A stretch of DNA of 60,490 nucleotides from Perkinsus olseni (lineage: Eukaryota; Perkinsozoa; Perkinsida), in NCBI GenBank assembly GCA_013115125.1, contig JABANN010000153.1, positions 1 through 60,490 on the forward strand, given 5' to 3'. The position numbers were made by a program, and so were the translations under genes. Shown here piece after piece: positions 11,933-23,600 of this stretch (position 1 is its first letter; every line of letters begins with the position of its first letter). The notes below the pieces were generated by a model. It searched no databases. It was not told the origin of the DNA and saw only the letters and a list, made by a program, of their open reading frames with translations.

Positions 11933-13098
11933 ATGGAGCTGCTGGTCACCGAGGACAAGTCTGCAGCTTTCCTGTGTGCCATCTTGGTACGTCTCGTCGG
12001 CTCACCAATGGCCCCGTCCTCACTGCTGCCCCATGGTGTTCAGATTCATCTCTTCATCGTTGTGAGGCGGCTCCCCAGCATACCAGCGACAATTGGCGAT
12101 CATAGAATACCGATGAAGTGGCACTTTATGTTCAGCGTATGCGCTTTTGGATATGCTTACCTCAAAGCCCTCGGAATCACTATGCTCCCAATGACAGCTG
12201 TGGTGAGTATCTTGCTCCTCGGCCTCTCCTCCTGAATGTGTTTAATTGATCGGATAGCAATAGGCCGACGTTCCGGCCTCAGAGAGATGCCACGCTACGG
12301 GTCCTAATGCCTGGCTCAGGTCGTGGTGTCGAATCTTCAGCTGGCGACTGGAATGATCGTAGGGGCGTTGTGGCTGGATAAGAGGTACGCAGCTTTCAAA
12401 GCTGTCTTGCTCGGGAGGGACTCCGCCTCCCTAGCCGATCAGTCCAAGCATGCTAGATACACCTCGGTCCAGATCGGATCAGTCCTCCTCACAACCTCCG
12501 GCATCATCGTCTGCGCCCTTCTGTCATCGCACGGCTCTTCCCAGGCAACTGAGGGCAGCGACATGGCGCTTGGTTTGGCCCTGATGTTCACTGCCGTCCT
12601 CTGTGGGACTCTACAGACCTTCTTAGTGAACCGCTGCTTCTCTATCTACGGCCCCCACGTCGACGAGCAGTTGCTCATGCAGCATCTCATCGGCCTACCG
12701 CTACTGCTGGTATCACCCCGGGGAGCCGAATCCATTCGAAGAGTGTTGTTGTCCCAAAGTTCCGGTCGCGCAGCTCTAGTGACCATAGCCTACCTGACTG
12801 GTAAGCGGGCTCGCTGGAGTTTTGTACTCACGTCACGCTGTATTCAGGTAACATGGTGCTTGCCCAGCTCTGCCGGCGGTACATGCTGAGACTGTCGAGT
12901 ACTACACAACACGTGACCTGCGAGCTCATGGCCACCATCCAGCGATTCGCCTGCCTGCTCCTGTCGGCCTACGTCTTCCATGCCCCGCCTTACCCACCCA
13001 GGACGATGGCGCTGGGAGCAGCAGCGCTGCTGGTGGGCTCTCTGTGCTACGTGTCGGCTCCACAGTACGCGGAAGCCGGGAAGTCAAAAGAAGAATGA
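11933..13098 (+). CDS. SLC35B4-like nucleotide-sugar transporter (UAA/DMT superfamily)
   Basis: This is a Golgi or ER multi-span antiporter expected to exchange a UDP-sugar for UMP. Exons are joined by short introns. IPMKWHFMFSVCAFGYAYLKALG and TMLPMTAV are followed by VVSNLQLATGMIVGALWLDKRY, which matches the family block PLHMIFRSGSLIANMILGIIILKKRY. Next come SVQIGSVLLTTSGIIVCALL, a helix near ALGLALMFTAVLCGTLQTF and LMQHLIGLPLLLVSP. The last exon has TTQHVTCELMATIQRFACLL and ALGAAALLVGSLCYV, the counterpart of SLTVTLVVTLRKFVSLIFS in SLC35B4. The C-terminus is lysine-rich (GKSKEE), a possible retrieval-type tail. ATG 11933 gives a short N-terminus lacking one expected membrane span, so an upstream exon may be missing from this model. 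Confidence 0.78.
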
Positions 13099-13667
13099 CT
13101 GATACTGGTTGCTTTGGTCGTTCACTAGTGTCTATTTTAATGCGTGATCTGATCCAACAGAGTGGTTTCTAATATCTGGAGTACTTGTGTGACGAGCGGG
13201 CCTGATCGATCTTGCTAAGTTACCTGAAGGATTCACTTGGGTCACGGGTCACGCGCACCACGAGAGCGTTGGATTCAGGCAACTTGCCTGAGGCAAGTGC
13301 GTTATTGGTCGGTGGAGACGTGTTTGACTGATCGAGCGGCGATAGAGTTCCTGGCTTTCGACGCTGGCCTCAGGGCCTCTACTGCTGGTTTCCTTCTCAG
13401 TGCCTCGTATTTGACGCGGAGGCCGGAGGCTTCTCGGGCTACGACCGAGTTGATTATCTGTTTCAGCAATAGTTCATGTCATACGTCTGAAGTTAGCCCG
13501 AGCGATATATCCCCGCTTGCATGCCCAGGATGGGCTTCTGTCTGCCATACTGAGATGCCTCCGACTAGCACTCGGGACCGGACGTTGCGTTTCCATCGGC
13601 ATGTCGACCGCCCTGCGTTGGGTCCTTGCGTACGCGAGTGTCGACTTTCTCTCAGTCCACTCTTTCA
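13099..13667. other. Intergenic stretch with a 17-bp one-base-loop palindrome
   Basis: I see no credible gene between the SLC35-like stop and the next ATG. The notable item is the palindrome acttgcct-g-aggcaagt at 13282-13298, with arms of 8 bases and a loop of one. An in-frame upstream extension of the following gene (from about 13626) is open but carries no protein-like pattern. Confidence 0.5.
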
Positions 13668-14930
13668 ATGGTCAACAAATGCCAGTCAAGCCCTGGCACC
13701 ACGGACGAGTCTGAGAGTGCTCTCCAGCTGATCGCCAGCAAGTGTCACGGTACCGGTGCCAAGGACCTGCGTGACATCTTCCAGCACACGTTGAAGTCGT
13801 GTAAACAGAGAACCAAATGCTTCAGGGAAGTCTTCGTCCGCAAACTCACGGACGAGTTTCCTGTCTTGAGCCCGGGCCAAATAGAGGCTTTGGCGGAGCG
13901 ATACAAGTCGCTGTCGCACCCAGAGAAGGTCAACTACTGGGACTTCCAACGCGACGTGGATGCGCTGAAGGGAGAGAGGCCCAAGCAGGTTTGGGCGTGC
14001 AGGTCGTCTGATATTCCAGAGGCAGTCCGTATCCTCTTTCGTGCGGCCTTCGATCAGCGTGTCGACTTACGCGAGCTTTGTGCAGAGGCTGATGGGAGCC
14101 CGTGGAGAATCGCTCAACGGTTGAATGTCCACTTGTCAGGGGAAGACGCTCAGACGATGATGGACACCTTCGGGCTCCCTACTGCCGGTCAGGGCTTTAC
14201 CATGGACCCTTACCGTCTTCACGAGGCCTACAAGAGGTTCGTCTGGAACTTCTCCCACAATGATTTCAGAATTACCAAGCCGGCCACCGAGTCCGTGGCA
14301 CAGGACTGGGCACCTCAACCGTTGAATGTACAGGCTAAGAGCACTGAGGGAGTTGAGGAGGCTCTAGCCAGGCTCAAGCACCATATGGCTGCGTACATGA
14401 TATCTCCTGCGGCTCTGGCGGACTACTTCGAAGTCAATGTCCCATCGGCCGTTGACCGCATGCGTGGCGAGACCGCGACGATCGACCTGTTCCGCCGAGG
14501 CCTCTCGAACCTGCTCTCTGCGCTCACGCAGGATACGCCGCTGACACAGGCTGATGTCAATTGCCTCACCGCTCACTTCGCGCCATCTTACAGACGCCTT
14601 TGCACAGCAGCGGCAGGCGTCCCGACTCCGGTGCCGCAAATCGAGTTGGATTCCCTAGACCCGGGTTCAATTCTGCTGAAGGCCTCCGACGTTCACCTCA
14701 TGCCACACTGCAAGGCGTTCGACAACAATCGCTCCGGCTGCGTACGAGTTTGGGATCTCTCGCAAATTCTGGCACGCGCCAACATCCACGCCAGCCAGAC
14801 CGACGTGCAGGCCTTGGCCCAGGCCTTTGGTAGAGGCGATGGTTGGATCGACTACACTAGAATGTGTAAGGCGGCGGAGCGAAGCGCTGCAGCAGTACGA
14901 GGGGAGCGGGGGTGGAACAGGTCTGGCTGA
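13668..14930 (+). CDS. EF-hand repeat protein (420 aa, single exon)
   Basis: An uninterrupted frame from ATG 13668 (MVNKCQSS) encodes 420 residues built of helix pairs spaced like EF-hands. The clearest loop is DNNRSGCVRVWD (about residue 365), with Asp, Asn, Ser and Gly at positions 1, 3, 5 and 6 and Asp rather than Glu at 12. Others are degenerate, such as FGRGDGWIDYTRM, FGLPTAGQGFTMDPYRLHEA and FDQRVDLRELCAEADG. Such strings of degenerate EF-hands resemble EFCAB6/DJBP-type proteins of ciliated cells. No signal peptide or membrane segment is visible, so it is probably cytosolic. Only one or two loops look able to bind calcium. The family link is moderate; the EF-hand nature is fairly secure. 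Confidence 0.7.
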   Translation: MVNKCQSSPGTTDESESALQLIASKCHGTGAKDLRDIFQHTLKSCKQRTKCFREVFVRKLTDEFPVLSPGQIEALAERYKSLSHPEKVNYWDFQRDVDALKGERPKQVWACRSSDIPEAVRILFRAAFDQRVDLRELCAEADGSPWRIAQRLNVHLSGEDAQTMMDTFGLPTAGQGFTMDPYRLHEAYKRFVWNFSHNDFRITKPATESVAQDWAPQPLNVQAKSTEGVEEALARLKHHMAAYMISPAALADYFEVNVPSAVDRMRGETATIDLFRRGLSNLLSALTQDTPLTQADVNCLTAHFAPSYRRLCTAAAGVPTPVPQIELDSLDPGSILLKASDVHLMPHCKAFDNNRSGCVRVWDLSQILARANIHASQTDVQALAQAFGRGDGWIDYTRMCKAAERSAAAVRGERGWNRSG

Positions 14931-15286
14931 GGTGCTCGTACATACCATGGAGTCGTGTAAGATGTTGTGTAAAACGAATGTTACGATGTTGCGCTGAATA
15001 TCGATCATCTGGGCGTGCGCGACTTGCATAAACTCGTGCCGACTCCGCTCTGCTCTGCCTAAGATATGGAGCTCTGTTATTGAGACGCTGTGTGGACGAG
15101 TTAAACTGGATAACGGAGCGAACGTGCCGGCAAGTCCTCTATGGCTAACCGTAAGTAGGAATGGGTGCTGCCAGTCGCGGCCAGAGAACGCGGCATCGGC
15201 GCGGTGTGCACCCTCTAGCTCCGGACTTCTGCAGCGTCAGCGTTCTAGGCCGTACGAGCTCTGTTCACAGTTTGAGTCATTTTATT
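14931..15286. other. Intergenic stretch upstream of Sec23
   Basis: No gene is supported on either strand. It should hold the 3' end of the EF-hand transcript and the promoter or 5' UTR of Sec23. Confidence 0.4.
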
Positions 15287-18200
15287 ATGGACTACTCAGA
15301 GCAGGACAATCTCAACGGCATTCGTTTCAGCTGGAACGTTTGGCCGACGAATAAGCTCGACCATACCAGGATCGTCGTGCCCATGGGAGCACTGTAGTGG
15401 AGGGGGAGGGTCTACGCGTGTGTTGGCGCATTTATGGTACTCTTAGATACACTCCGCTGAAGCAGACCACTAACCTCAACTTTTTCGAATATGAGCCTGT
15501 CCAGTGCCGAACCCGGGACTGCAACGCCATCTTGAACCCCTACTGGTAATAGCCCCTGTTCTCTTCCGCCTTCCTCGCCCACCGGACGTCTTTCAGTGTG
15601 GTTGATCTGAGGTCTAAGACTTGGGCATGCCCCTTCTGTCTCCAGCGCAACTCCTTCCCGCAGATGTACGCTCAGGTTATCTCTGAGACTGTAATAACGG
15701 ATACGTTAGTCGCCCGTATTTTTACTTTCACCTCTTTCAGATGCTGCCTGCGGAGCTACAACCTCAGTACACTACGATCGAGTACATCCTCCCCAACCAA
15801 GCCGTCCAGCCGCCGGTAGTTCGGGTATTGAGTGGGTTAGTCGGTAACTGAGAACGTCTGCAGGTGTTTCTCTTCGTCGTGGATACGTCGATCTACGAGG
15901 AAGAGTTGGAGCAGTTGAAGGACTCCCTGCAGCAGTGTCTCTCTATGATGCCTCCGGACGCCCTCGTTGGCCTCATCACTTACGGCACGATGTGCTATGT
16001 CCATGAGCTCGGTAAGGGTGGTTTAAATTGAAGAGGGTAAAACCCGCGTGGTCAGGTAACCAGGATATGCCCAAGGCATATGCCTTCCGAGGCACCAAGG
16101 AGATATCGTCACAGCAGGTGGCTCAACAGCTGGGCTTTGCCGTCCGGAACGATCCTCGTGGGAGTACTGGGGGCCAAGGTTCAAGACGGTAAGTTGAAGC
16201 GCTGCTCAACTTCGCTGTGGAGCCGTTGTGGTAAGGTTCCTTCTGCCGATCGAGGACTGCGAGTACGCTATTAACAGCGTACTTGATGACTTACAGAAGG
16301 ACCCATGGCCGGTGGCATCGGGAAAAAGACCGCAGAAGTGCACAGGGGTGGCGATGTCGGTCGCTGTTGGTCTGATGGAGACCACTCATATGCAGCAGTC
16401 AGCTCGAGTGATGCTCTTCACTGGAGGTCCTTGGTAAAATTGTCATCTTCTGAGCTCGTTTTCCATCGGCCGTTTCCCGTTAGCACTATCGGACCCGGCA
16501 TGGTTGTTGGAACCGATATGTCGGAGCCGATCCGATCGCATGTCGATCTTCAGCGGGAAGAGAAGAATGCGAGGTAGCGCGGACTAGGAGAGGCATTCGC
16601 CACACTAGGAGTCCGGGCAGGTACACTAAACCCGCCATGAAGTACTACAACGCCATTGCTAATCGGGCTGTCCATGCGGGAATGGCGGTCGATATCCTGG
16701 CGTGTAACCTGGATCAAGTTGGCCTGTACGAGATGAAGGTCGTCAGTGAGAAGACTGGTGGTGCAGTGGTCCTCAGTGATAGTTTCTCGATGCACGTAAT
16801 GACTCACGCTCGGGAGCTGTTGACCGGAGTATGACTTTCTTCTTGGTCAGGTTTTTAAGGCTTCGTTCCAGAAGATGTTCGAGCTCGATCAAGACGGGTA
16901 CCTTCAGATGGGCTTCAATTCCAAGATGGATGTAATACTCCCTCGCCGCTCGTCCCCGGTTATTCTCGAACCAGTCTTACTCGTAATGGGAATGGCGAGA
17001 GTTTCCTTGCTTCCATATATGCTTGTGTGAGCCAACTAAGGGTTCTTCTTGGGGTAGGTTCTTACATCAAGAGAATTTAAGTGCTGTGGATGTATAGGAG
17101 CGTGTACGAGTGCAGCCAAGAAGACGTCATCTGTGGCGGAAACTGAGATTGGCGAATCAGGTAAGTAGCTACGTTGCCCTCCTACTTTCGCTGATGCGCT
17201 AGAACTCACACCGCATCTCCTGTCAGGCACTACTGAGTGGACTATGGGTGGACTGGACAGGGACACTACCTACGCATTCTACTTCGAGCCCACAGCGACC
17301 CAAGCGGCGTCGGGTGGTGGACCACGCCAGAGCTACTTGCAGTTCCAGACGCTGTACAACCATCCCAGTGGCAGGAAGCGCCTGCGGTAATAATGGATCA
17401 AAGAGCGATGAGCGCTCGAAGGGAATCCGGTATTGAGTAGTCAACCTCCCCGCATCTTTTCAGAGTCACTACGGTCTCCACGCGCTACGCTGATCAAATC
17501 TCCGACATCGCCACCGGGTTCGACCAAGAAGCAGCGGCAGTACTCATGACAAGGTATTTCCCTTCACTCACAGTCTTTCGCGTAGATTATTTTCCGACAG
17601 GTTCGCGGTGACGAAGTGCGAGACGGAAGATCCATTGGATGTTATGCGATGGGTTGATCGTATGCTCATTAGGCTCATCGCTCGGTTTGCGGACTATAGG
17701 AAGGTGAAGCGTTGTGGCCCCTGAAGCCAGTCCGCCATCGCCTGCTCTTGTTCAGGATGAACCCAACTCCTTCCGATTGGCGAAGGAGTTCACCATCTAT
17801 CCCCAGCTGATCTACCACCTCAGACGATCTTCGTTCCTTCAGACGTTCAATGCATCACCTGATGAGACTGCGTACGTGACGCGCTGATTCTCGCGGTCGT
17901 TTCCTCTTCACGTGGCGCTATGCTCGGTTTGATTCTTCTGCTTCCGCTAGGTACTACCGCACCATCCTCATGCGTGAAAATACCAACAACTCTCTGGTGA
18001 TGATCCAGCCAGCACTATTACAGTAATACCCGTATCAATCGCTTTCGCAGATGGGTAGCTCCCCTTAGGTATTCGTTCGAGGAAGGCCCGCCACAGCCAG
18101 TGCTGCTTGATGCTAGCTCATTGAAGCCCAATGTCATATTACTTTTGGATTCGTAAGTCGTGCTTCGTCTTTTCGTTTTTCCGCTATCTTCTCCGCAGTT

Positions 18201-18653
18201 ACTTCCATGTTGTGATTTGGCGAGGAGAGACCATCCAGGCTTGGTTCGAGGCAGGCTACCAGGACAAGGAGGAATATGCCAACTTCCGCCAGCTTCTGGC
18301 CGCTCCCGAACAGGATGCCAAGGCGATTCTCAACGACAGGTTCCCGGTGAGTGCCGATGCCCTGGTACGCGGAACCAGTGATTGCTCATTTCTCTGTTCT
18401 TCAGGTGCCTAAATTTGTTCAGACGAGCCAAGGAGGTTCCCAGGCACGTTTCCTCACATCAAAGGTGAACCCTTCGGTCACTCAGAACTCGACATCGGGA
18501 GGCTTTGGAGACGGAAACTACGATGGATCTGTGGTAGGATGCTATTATGTTGAAATGAACGTCGAGCTGATCTCTCTTGTTCAGGTTCTCACCGATGATG
18601 TGAGTTTGCAGAAGTTCATCGAGTGTTTGATCAAGCTTGCTGTACAGTCGTAG
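15287..18653 (+). CDS. SEC23: Sec23, COPII coat GTPase-activating subunit
   Basis: Sec23 is the inner-coat COPII subunit that activates Sar1 GTPase at ER exit sites. The gene is a string of about 17 exons with very short introns and appears complete. From ATG 15287: [20 protein letters not shown], then a zinc-finger exon pair ([12 protein letters not shown] and [13 protein letters not shown]). The trunk follows with [70 protein letters not shown] and [20 protein letters not shown]. After the beta-barrel come the helical domain ([20 protein letters not shown]) and the gelsolin-like domain ([20 protein letters not shown]). The last exon, [20 protein letters not shown], is the canonical Sec23 end. 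No key block is missing. The start is set by the conserved FSWNVWP distance from the N-terminus. Confidence 0.95.
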
Positions 18654-19413
18654 ATGCGGCATTATGTGTTATCAACCTCACCGCTGCTACAACATTTTGT
18701 CGTATTGGTTTCCTTGCTGGGGAATGGGTAACGGGTTGCGCTAACAGTTTCGGCTCAAGCGGTGGGGGGAGGATGATAATAGAGGAAATATGAGTAGACG
18801 CCCAGGCTGTTGAACCAGTTGAATTGAAGTGGCTCCCGAATCTCTGATTCCACAGCACACATGAAGTCTTTTGTCGCACTTCGTTTGTCGCATTGTCGGT
18901 AGTTCGATGGATGGTCGCACTGAGGGGCACTACGTTCGATATGTATGAACATCTACTCGTCACCGATTTCTCTTGTCATATGGCCCATATGATCCAGCTG
19001 ATATGAGGTCTTGTCCTCTCAAGCACGTCCAGTAGTGGATGAAGAATCTTGACTCAAGATCGTTACGCATCAAAATCATCGAAATGTTGAGCCACACTCT
19101 GACTCCTATATCTACTCGTCACCGATATCTTCCAAGCGTTCGGCAGGCGATCATGACACATAGGTAACGCATTCGGAATGCGGCATTCCAAAGCAGGATT
19201 GCTTGGGATACAGCGTTCACGTGAATATCCTTGGCGAAGCAGATAGCTGTGCAACCTCGATTGCCAATGGTAAAACAGAGTTCACCCAGTTATCCCCTTT
19301 GGTTTGAAGACATAGCACGGAAAGTCACTTTCAATTCCTCCTGTCATCCTCCTACGTTCGATCTTCGGTCGCGTTTCGAACTCAAAAGACATGTGTGCTT
19401 GAAGCGGATCGCT
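18654..19413. other. Intergenic stretch between convergent Sec23 and the EF-hand gene, with a 17-bp direct repeat
   Basis: No coding exon is supported. The 17-mer atctactcgtcaccgat occurs at 18951-18967 and again at 19109-19125, 158 bases apart. The stretch should contain the 3' UTRs of the two convergent genes. Confidence 0.5.
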
Positions 19414-20669
19414 TCAGGAGACCATTTGCTCCTTCAACAATGATACATAACTTCTTGCGAAGTTCACCAGGAACAATTGAACAGTCGCTACAGGGACATA
19501 ATCGTCCAAGTGCTCATCGTCGAGTGTCATGAGCTCCATGCCCTCGGACACCTCCTGCAGTAAATCCAGGAAGCCTGAGAAGCCCCCTCTCGCTCGTCGC
19601 TAACGCCTTCGAATTATCACATCACACCTTGTTGATCGCGAAAGTCTGCTATATGGTATTGTTGCAGAAACGTATGTAGATGGTACACAGCGTCTCGGGT
19701 CATGAATCTGAAATGCGGGAAGTTCCCGCCGGGAACTCTTGTAGAATTGGTAACCAGTATGAAAAAAGACCTACTTCACTCCGGGATAGGATGGGAAGGT
19801 TGTCGTCCGTTCGCCTTGTGCAACCAAGCGACATATCCAATCCGAGAAGAGGCTGTAGTCGGAGGACGCAAATACCTGCGTTATAGGTGAAGTTGAGGAG
19901 TGGTACGAGATGGTGACACGGCGGTACATCATTGTACATATCTACGACGCAATGAGCTTGAAGATACTCTTTGAAGTCGTAGCTGCCATAAGTTTTGAAG
20001 AGCCCATTGCAGTATCTGAGACAACCTGTGTCAGGCTCGCCGAGAAAGCGACCGCACTGCATGAGCCGCGCCTCATGAGCATCACTAATCAGACGGACTA
20101 CGGCACTTGTCCTCTTACTCTGCGAACCCCATCAGCTCTGTAGAGTCCACGACTCCGTCTCGTGCAGCATCCATTTTCCACAGTATCTGCCGGTTACTGA
20201 TAGTAGTGTCTCCACTGACGCGTCCCCGCCCCACAGCCATGTGGTTGAGGTCAATCGACACATCCTGAGGTGTTCGGAGATTCCGTATTTCATTTAGATA
20301 GAGGACCTGTCTGTCGGCCAGGTTGTTGGTAATCGCGCTTCTCGCATCCGCGTCCTGAATGCACGGTACCGTCGAACGTGAAAAAATAAGGTCACCTCAT
20401 CTAGGTCAGGGGACTTGACGGTTGTCAGAGAACCCGATTCCGCCTTCACCCGCTGGAACTCCTCTAGTATGTATCTAGTGAACAACAATCTCTCATGTAC
20501 CACTGCGTTCTTCGAGCCTTACTGACCGATGGGAGAATCAGCTACACTGGCATGAGCACCCATTTACTGTCACAGAGCCTGGACCGTACTCTCGCCCACC
20601 ATTGACATCAAGCGCAATGCTCAACTCAACAACGGGTGTTTCGGAAATGGCAATGCTCATGCAGTTCAT
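19414..20669 (-). CDS. EF-hand calcium-binding protein, multi-exon
   Basis: Exons read leftwards. From ATG 20669 the model runs MNCMSIAISETPVVELSIAL, joins in phase to VVHERLLFTRYILEEFQRV, then SPDLDEDADARSAI and VLYLNEIRNLRTPQ. A good EF-hand loop follows: DAARDGVVDSTE (about 20190), then LMGFA. The next exon, RLMQCGRFLGEP.., contains TYGSYDFKEYLQAHCVVDMY, the F..YDF.EYL..H pattern of an EF-hand helix. LPILSRSEVGLF is the tail of another loop. The last exon ends SLLKEQMVS. Nothing predicts secretion or membrane insertion. A calcineurin-B or calmodulin-like relative is possible, but I cannot name a family. The 5' end is odd: ATG 20669 lies only 9 bases after the CCC2 stop on the same strand and in the same frame. 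Confidence 0.58.
19715..19729. repeat. One-base-loop palindrome (7-1-7) in the EF-hand gene
   Basis: gcgggaa-g-ttcccgc, a perfect stem of 7 with a single-base loop, probably in an intron of the minus-strand EF-hand gene. It is followed by a second overlapping inverted repeat (gttccc..gggaac). Confidence 0.65.
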
Positions 20670-20678
20670 GCACAATGC

Positions 20679-23600
20679 TCAAGAGGTCTGGATGACATCA
20701 TCCACGACGTTACCACGGATGAGCAACACTCGCTTGAGATCCGCACAGAAAAGCTCCACGAGCTGCATGTAGGCTAGAGAGCCTTCACCTGGGTCCAGGC
20801 TCCGTTATGATGGCCGGTGCCGGAGGACACACCTTCAGGAACATCGAAAAGGTTGGTAATCACGACTCCGGCATCTGAGCTATGGAGGACCATCTGCTCG
20901 TTCACGACTCTGATCCGAGAGATGTTCTCCGAACAAGCAGGTGACTTGCCTGAGTCGATACTGCGGCAACGACTTCGGTGATGATTCACCTTCGCACTTT
21001 CAAGTCTCTCCACTCCCAATGCGTACGCACTCTCCCCGCGCAGTTTTGCAGAGTGTAACTTCGGGTCCTGCGAAGATCGATTCTAACGAGGCGAACGTAG
21101 GAGAATACCACTTTTCCAGCTGATCCCCGAGTGAGGGAACCTGAGAAATGAGGGAATGTCGCCGTGGCATCGGCTTTTCCGCTCCATTCAAGAGGCAGGT
21201 GATCAGCAATGCTTGGTAGACCAAATGGTGAAACCCGACTCACGGTGCATGGTCGCTACTGCCCCTGGTGTCCCGATAGCCTGAGAAAGCAAAGGCTGAT
21301 CACGATAGGAAAGTGAACAATGATGAAACACTGAAGATCGGGTTGAGCAGTCGGTGTGGTCCTCTGAGGGAGTGACGACGACCGCAATGGGCTAAAGGGT
21401 AGATCTGAACTATTACCTCAGTAGACCTTCGCAAAACACTGGGTGAAGCTCCGAACCCTGAATTAAAGAAGGGACGACGTGCAAGTGACGGTCTAGAAAC
21501 TACGAGTCCTTCCAGACTTAGGGGAGAGTTGGTCATCAACACCATCGATTATCTGATGCGACAAGCAACGTGAGCGAAACATGTGAGCCGAGTTAGCCCA
21601 CGATGTCCACCGCGTGCTGGGATGCGGGAAAGAGTTCACTGTTGTTTACGGCAGACGGGCCAGAAGCTCCCCTCTGGGGACTTATATTCGGGGTCAGTTT
21701 CTGGAGAGGGGAACTTCGCCGGAGCAGCTACCTGCATCTTACCCTCCCTAGCCTTGGAGGCTCACTCGAAATATCATCGAACTCGATGTCCTCCATCACT
21801 AAGCGACCTCTTGGACGCCGGTGAGAGAATTTTGTGAACTGATCAGAACGACTTGAGCACTCCAGCAGGGCATGGAGTGCATAAATTCCGCAGAGCTCGT
21901 AACTGAACTATCGGATTCTCATAATCTATCTCTGAGATCGGTGACCCCTAGCATAGTTATTTACAGAGGGATCCTACGTCACTCACCCCGAGTGACATCG
22001 AAGATTTGTTGGTGAAGTCGCTCAGGGCCAAAGTGCGTCTCAATGTCTCTCCCTGAGAGGAACCGTTTCTGTCGCCTTCTTAACAGCGGCTTGGAGCTCA
22101 CCGCGTGCGATACTTTAACGCTGGCCTGATTCGTCCACTCGCCACCTTCGAATTCAACCTGACCGCTGACAATATCAGCCAACCAAATGTGGCACTGGCG
22201 TACGTTGATGACTTGAACTTCGGATATGAAATCATCGAGTCTGTGATGTTTCAGCCATTCCTGAATCGTCAAGCTCACTGCACCCAAGTCTGCCTCGGCC
22301 TCCTGCTTGGTGAGGCTATCGACTATGTGGAAGACCCTATACAAGGGCAGTGAGGGGCCGTCATTTAGCCTCCCCTCACCGTATTCTGCAGTCGCGCCAT
22401 ACCGGATGTTTCCGAAAGAGGTAGGCGAGCATGATACCCCAGCCGCCGTCGCCAATATTCCACCAGACGTCCATGGTAGTTCCTGACGGCTGGTTGGCCA
22501 TGTAGGCTCGCCTTTGACAGGCAATATCTACCTGTTTGTCATAGAGTTGGAGGTCTTCGAAGTTCTTAGCCAGGATAACCGTTTTCTTCAGGACTTCGGA
22601 GTTGAGCATGAAGTTCATAAAGGTGTATCTGCGGCCTTCTTGCAAAAGCGTTCAGAGGAGGACGGACCTAGTCTCAGTATCCACCAACCACAGTAGTGGC
22701 CAGCTCGCCATGACAGCGTTGGGTTCGAAGGCTCCAAGGCCTGAGGTCTGCAGTAAACACTGCAACGCTATGGAGCGAGATCCAGGACTGCAATGAAGAA
22801 CCTGGAGAGCTGGGTCAGCGAGGCCGGCGCTGCTGTTTTGACATACTTGGGCGAAACCGGGGATGCCACTTTCGTTGAGTCCTTGCTGGACCGCCGCGTT
22901 CCAGTTCCTATGGGTTTACAGGAGACAACAGAGTGAAGCCTTTCTGGGCGCGGCTTACGGTAACGGCGAGCAGTTCTTGCCATGCGGGCTGCCACCATGC
23001 GCCAGTTGAGGTGATTCGACTATGGCTCCGACGATGAACAGCCCACGACCATACTTCAACTGATCGGCGAGTTGAGAATTAGTGAGCGAGGTACATGAAG
23101 CTCAACCTGGTTGGCGAGGTGGACCAAGTGGATGTGATGGAGCTCGACGCCGGATCCTTCGGAGCCCGCTTCGGGATGATCCACGGTAACGCCGGTGAGG
23201 ACGAGTAGCTGAACACGAAGTGAACCCCTTCTGAGAAACCCTTGTTCGTAGGCTCAGCCTACGGCCTACTAGGCTACGGATCGTAGCATTCCTTTCAGAG
23301 AGCATGAGCGTTGGCGAGTTTGAGGAGCAGAAAAGAATCCCGCGCTCGCCAATACTTATTGCCTGCTTTCAAAACGGGCAATAAGTATTCTCCGAATGCT
23401 TCGAAAGCAGTGCTTTCAGAACACTTTATCGAAGGCACGTTTAGTTAGCTTGATGTCATTAAGTTGATGAGGTATGGGATGAGTGGGTTAAGCTAATCCG
23501 ATCAGCAGAAGGACGGAGGTCTTACGAACCGTAAGTTACGATCGTCTGATCGTTCTTCAGCAAGTTGGAGCTCGGCTGTGAGATCGAGGTTCAGTGAAAG

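Noticed and set aside
22793-23207. Short plus-strand frames ([15 protein letters not shown].., [14 protein letters not shown]..)
   Set aside because: They are antisense to the CCC2 exons LLQTSGLG.. and LLVLTGVTV.., which match the SLC12 family.
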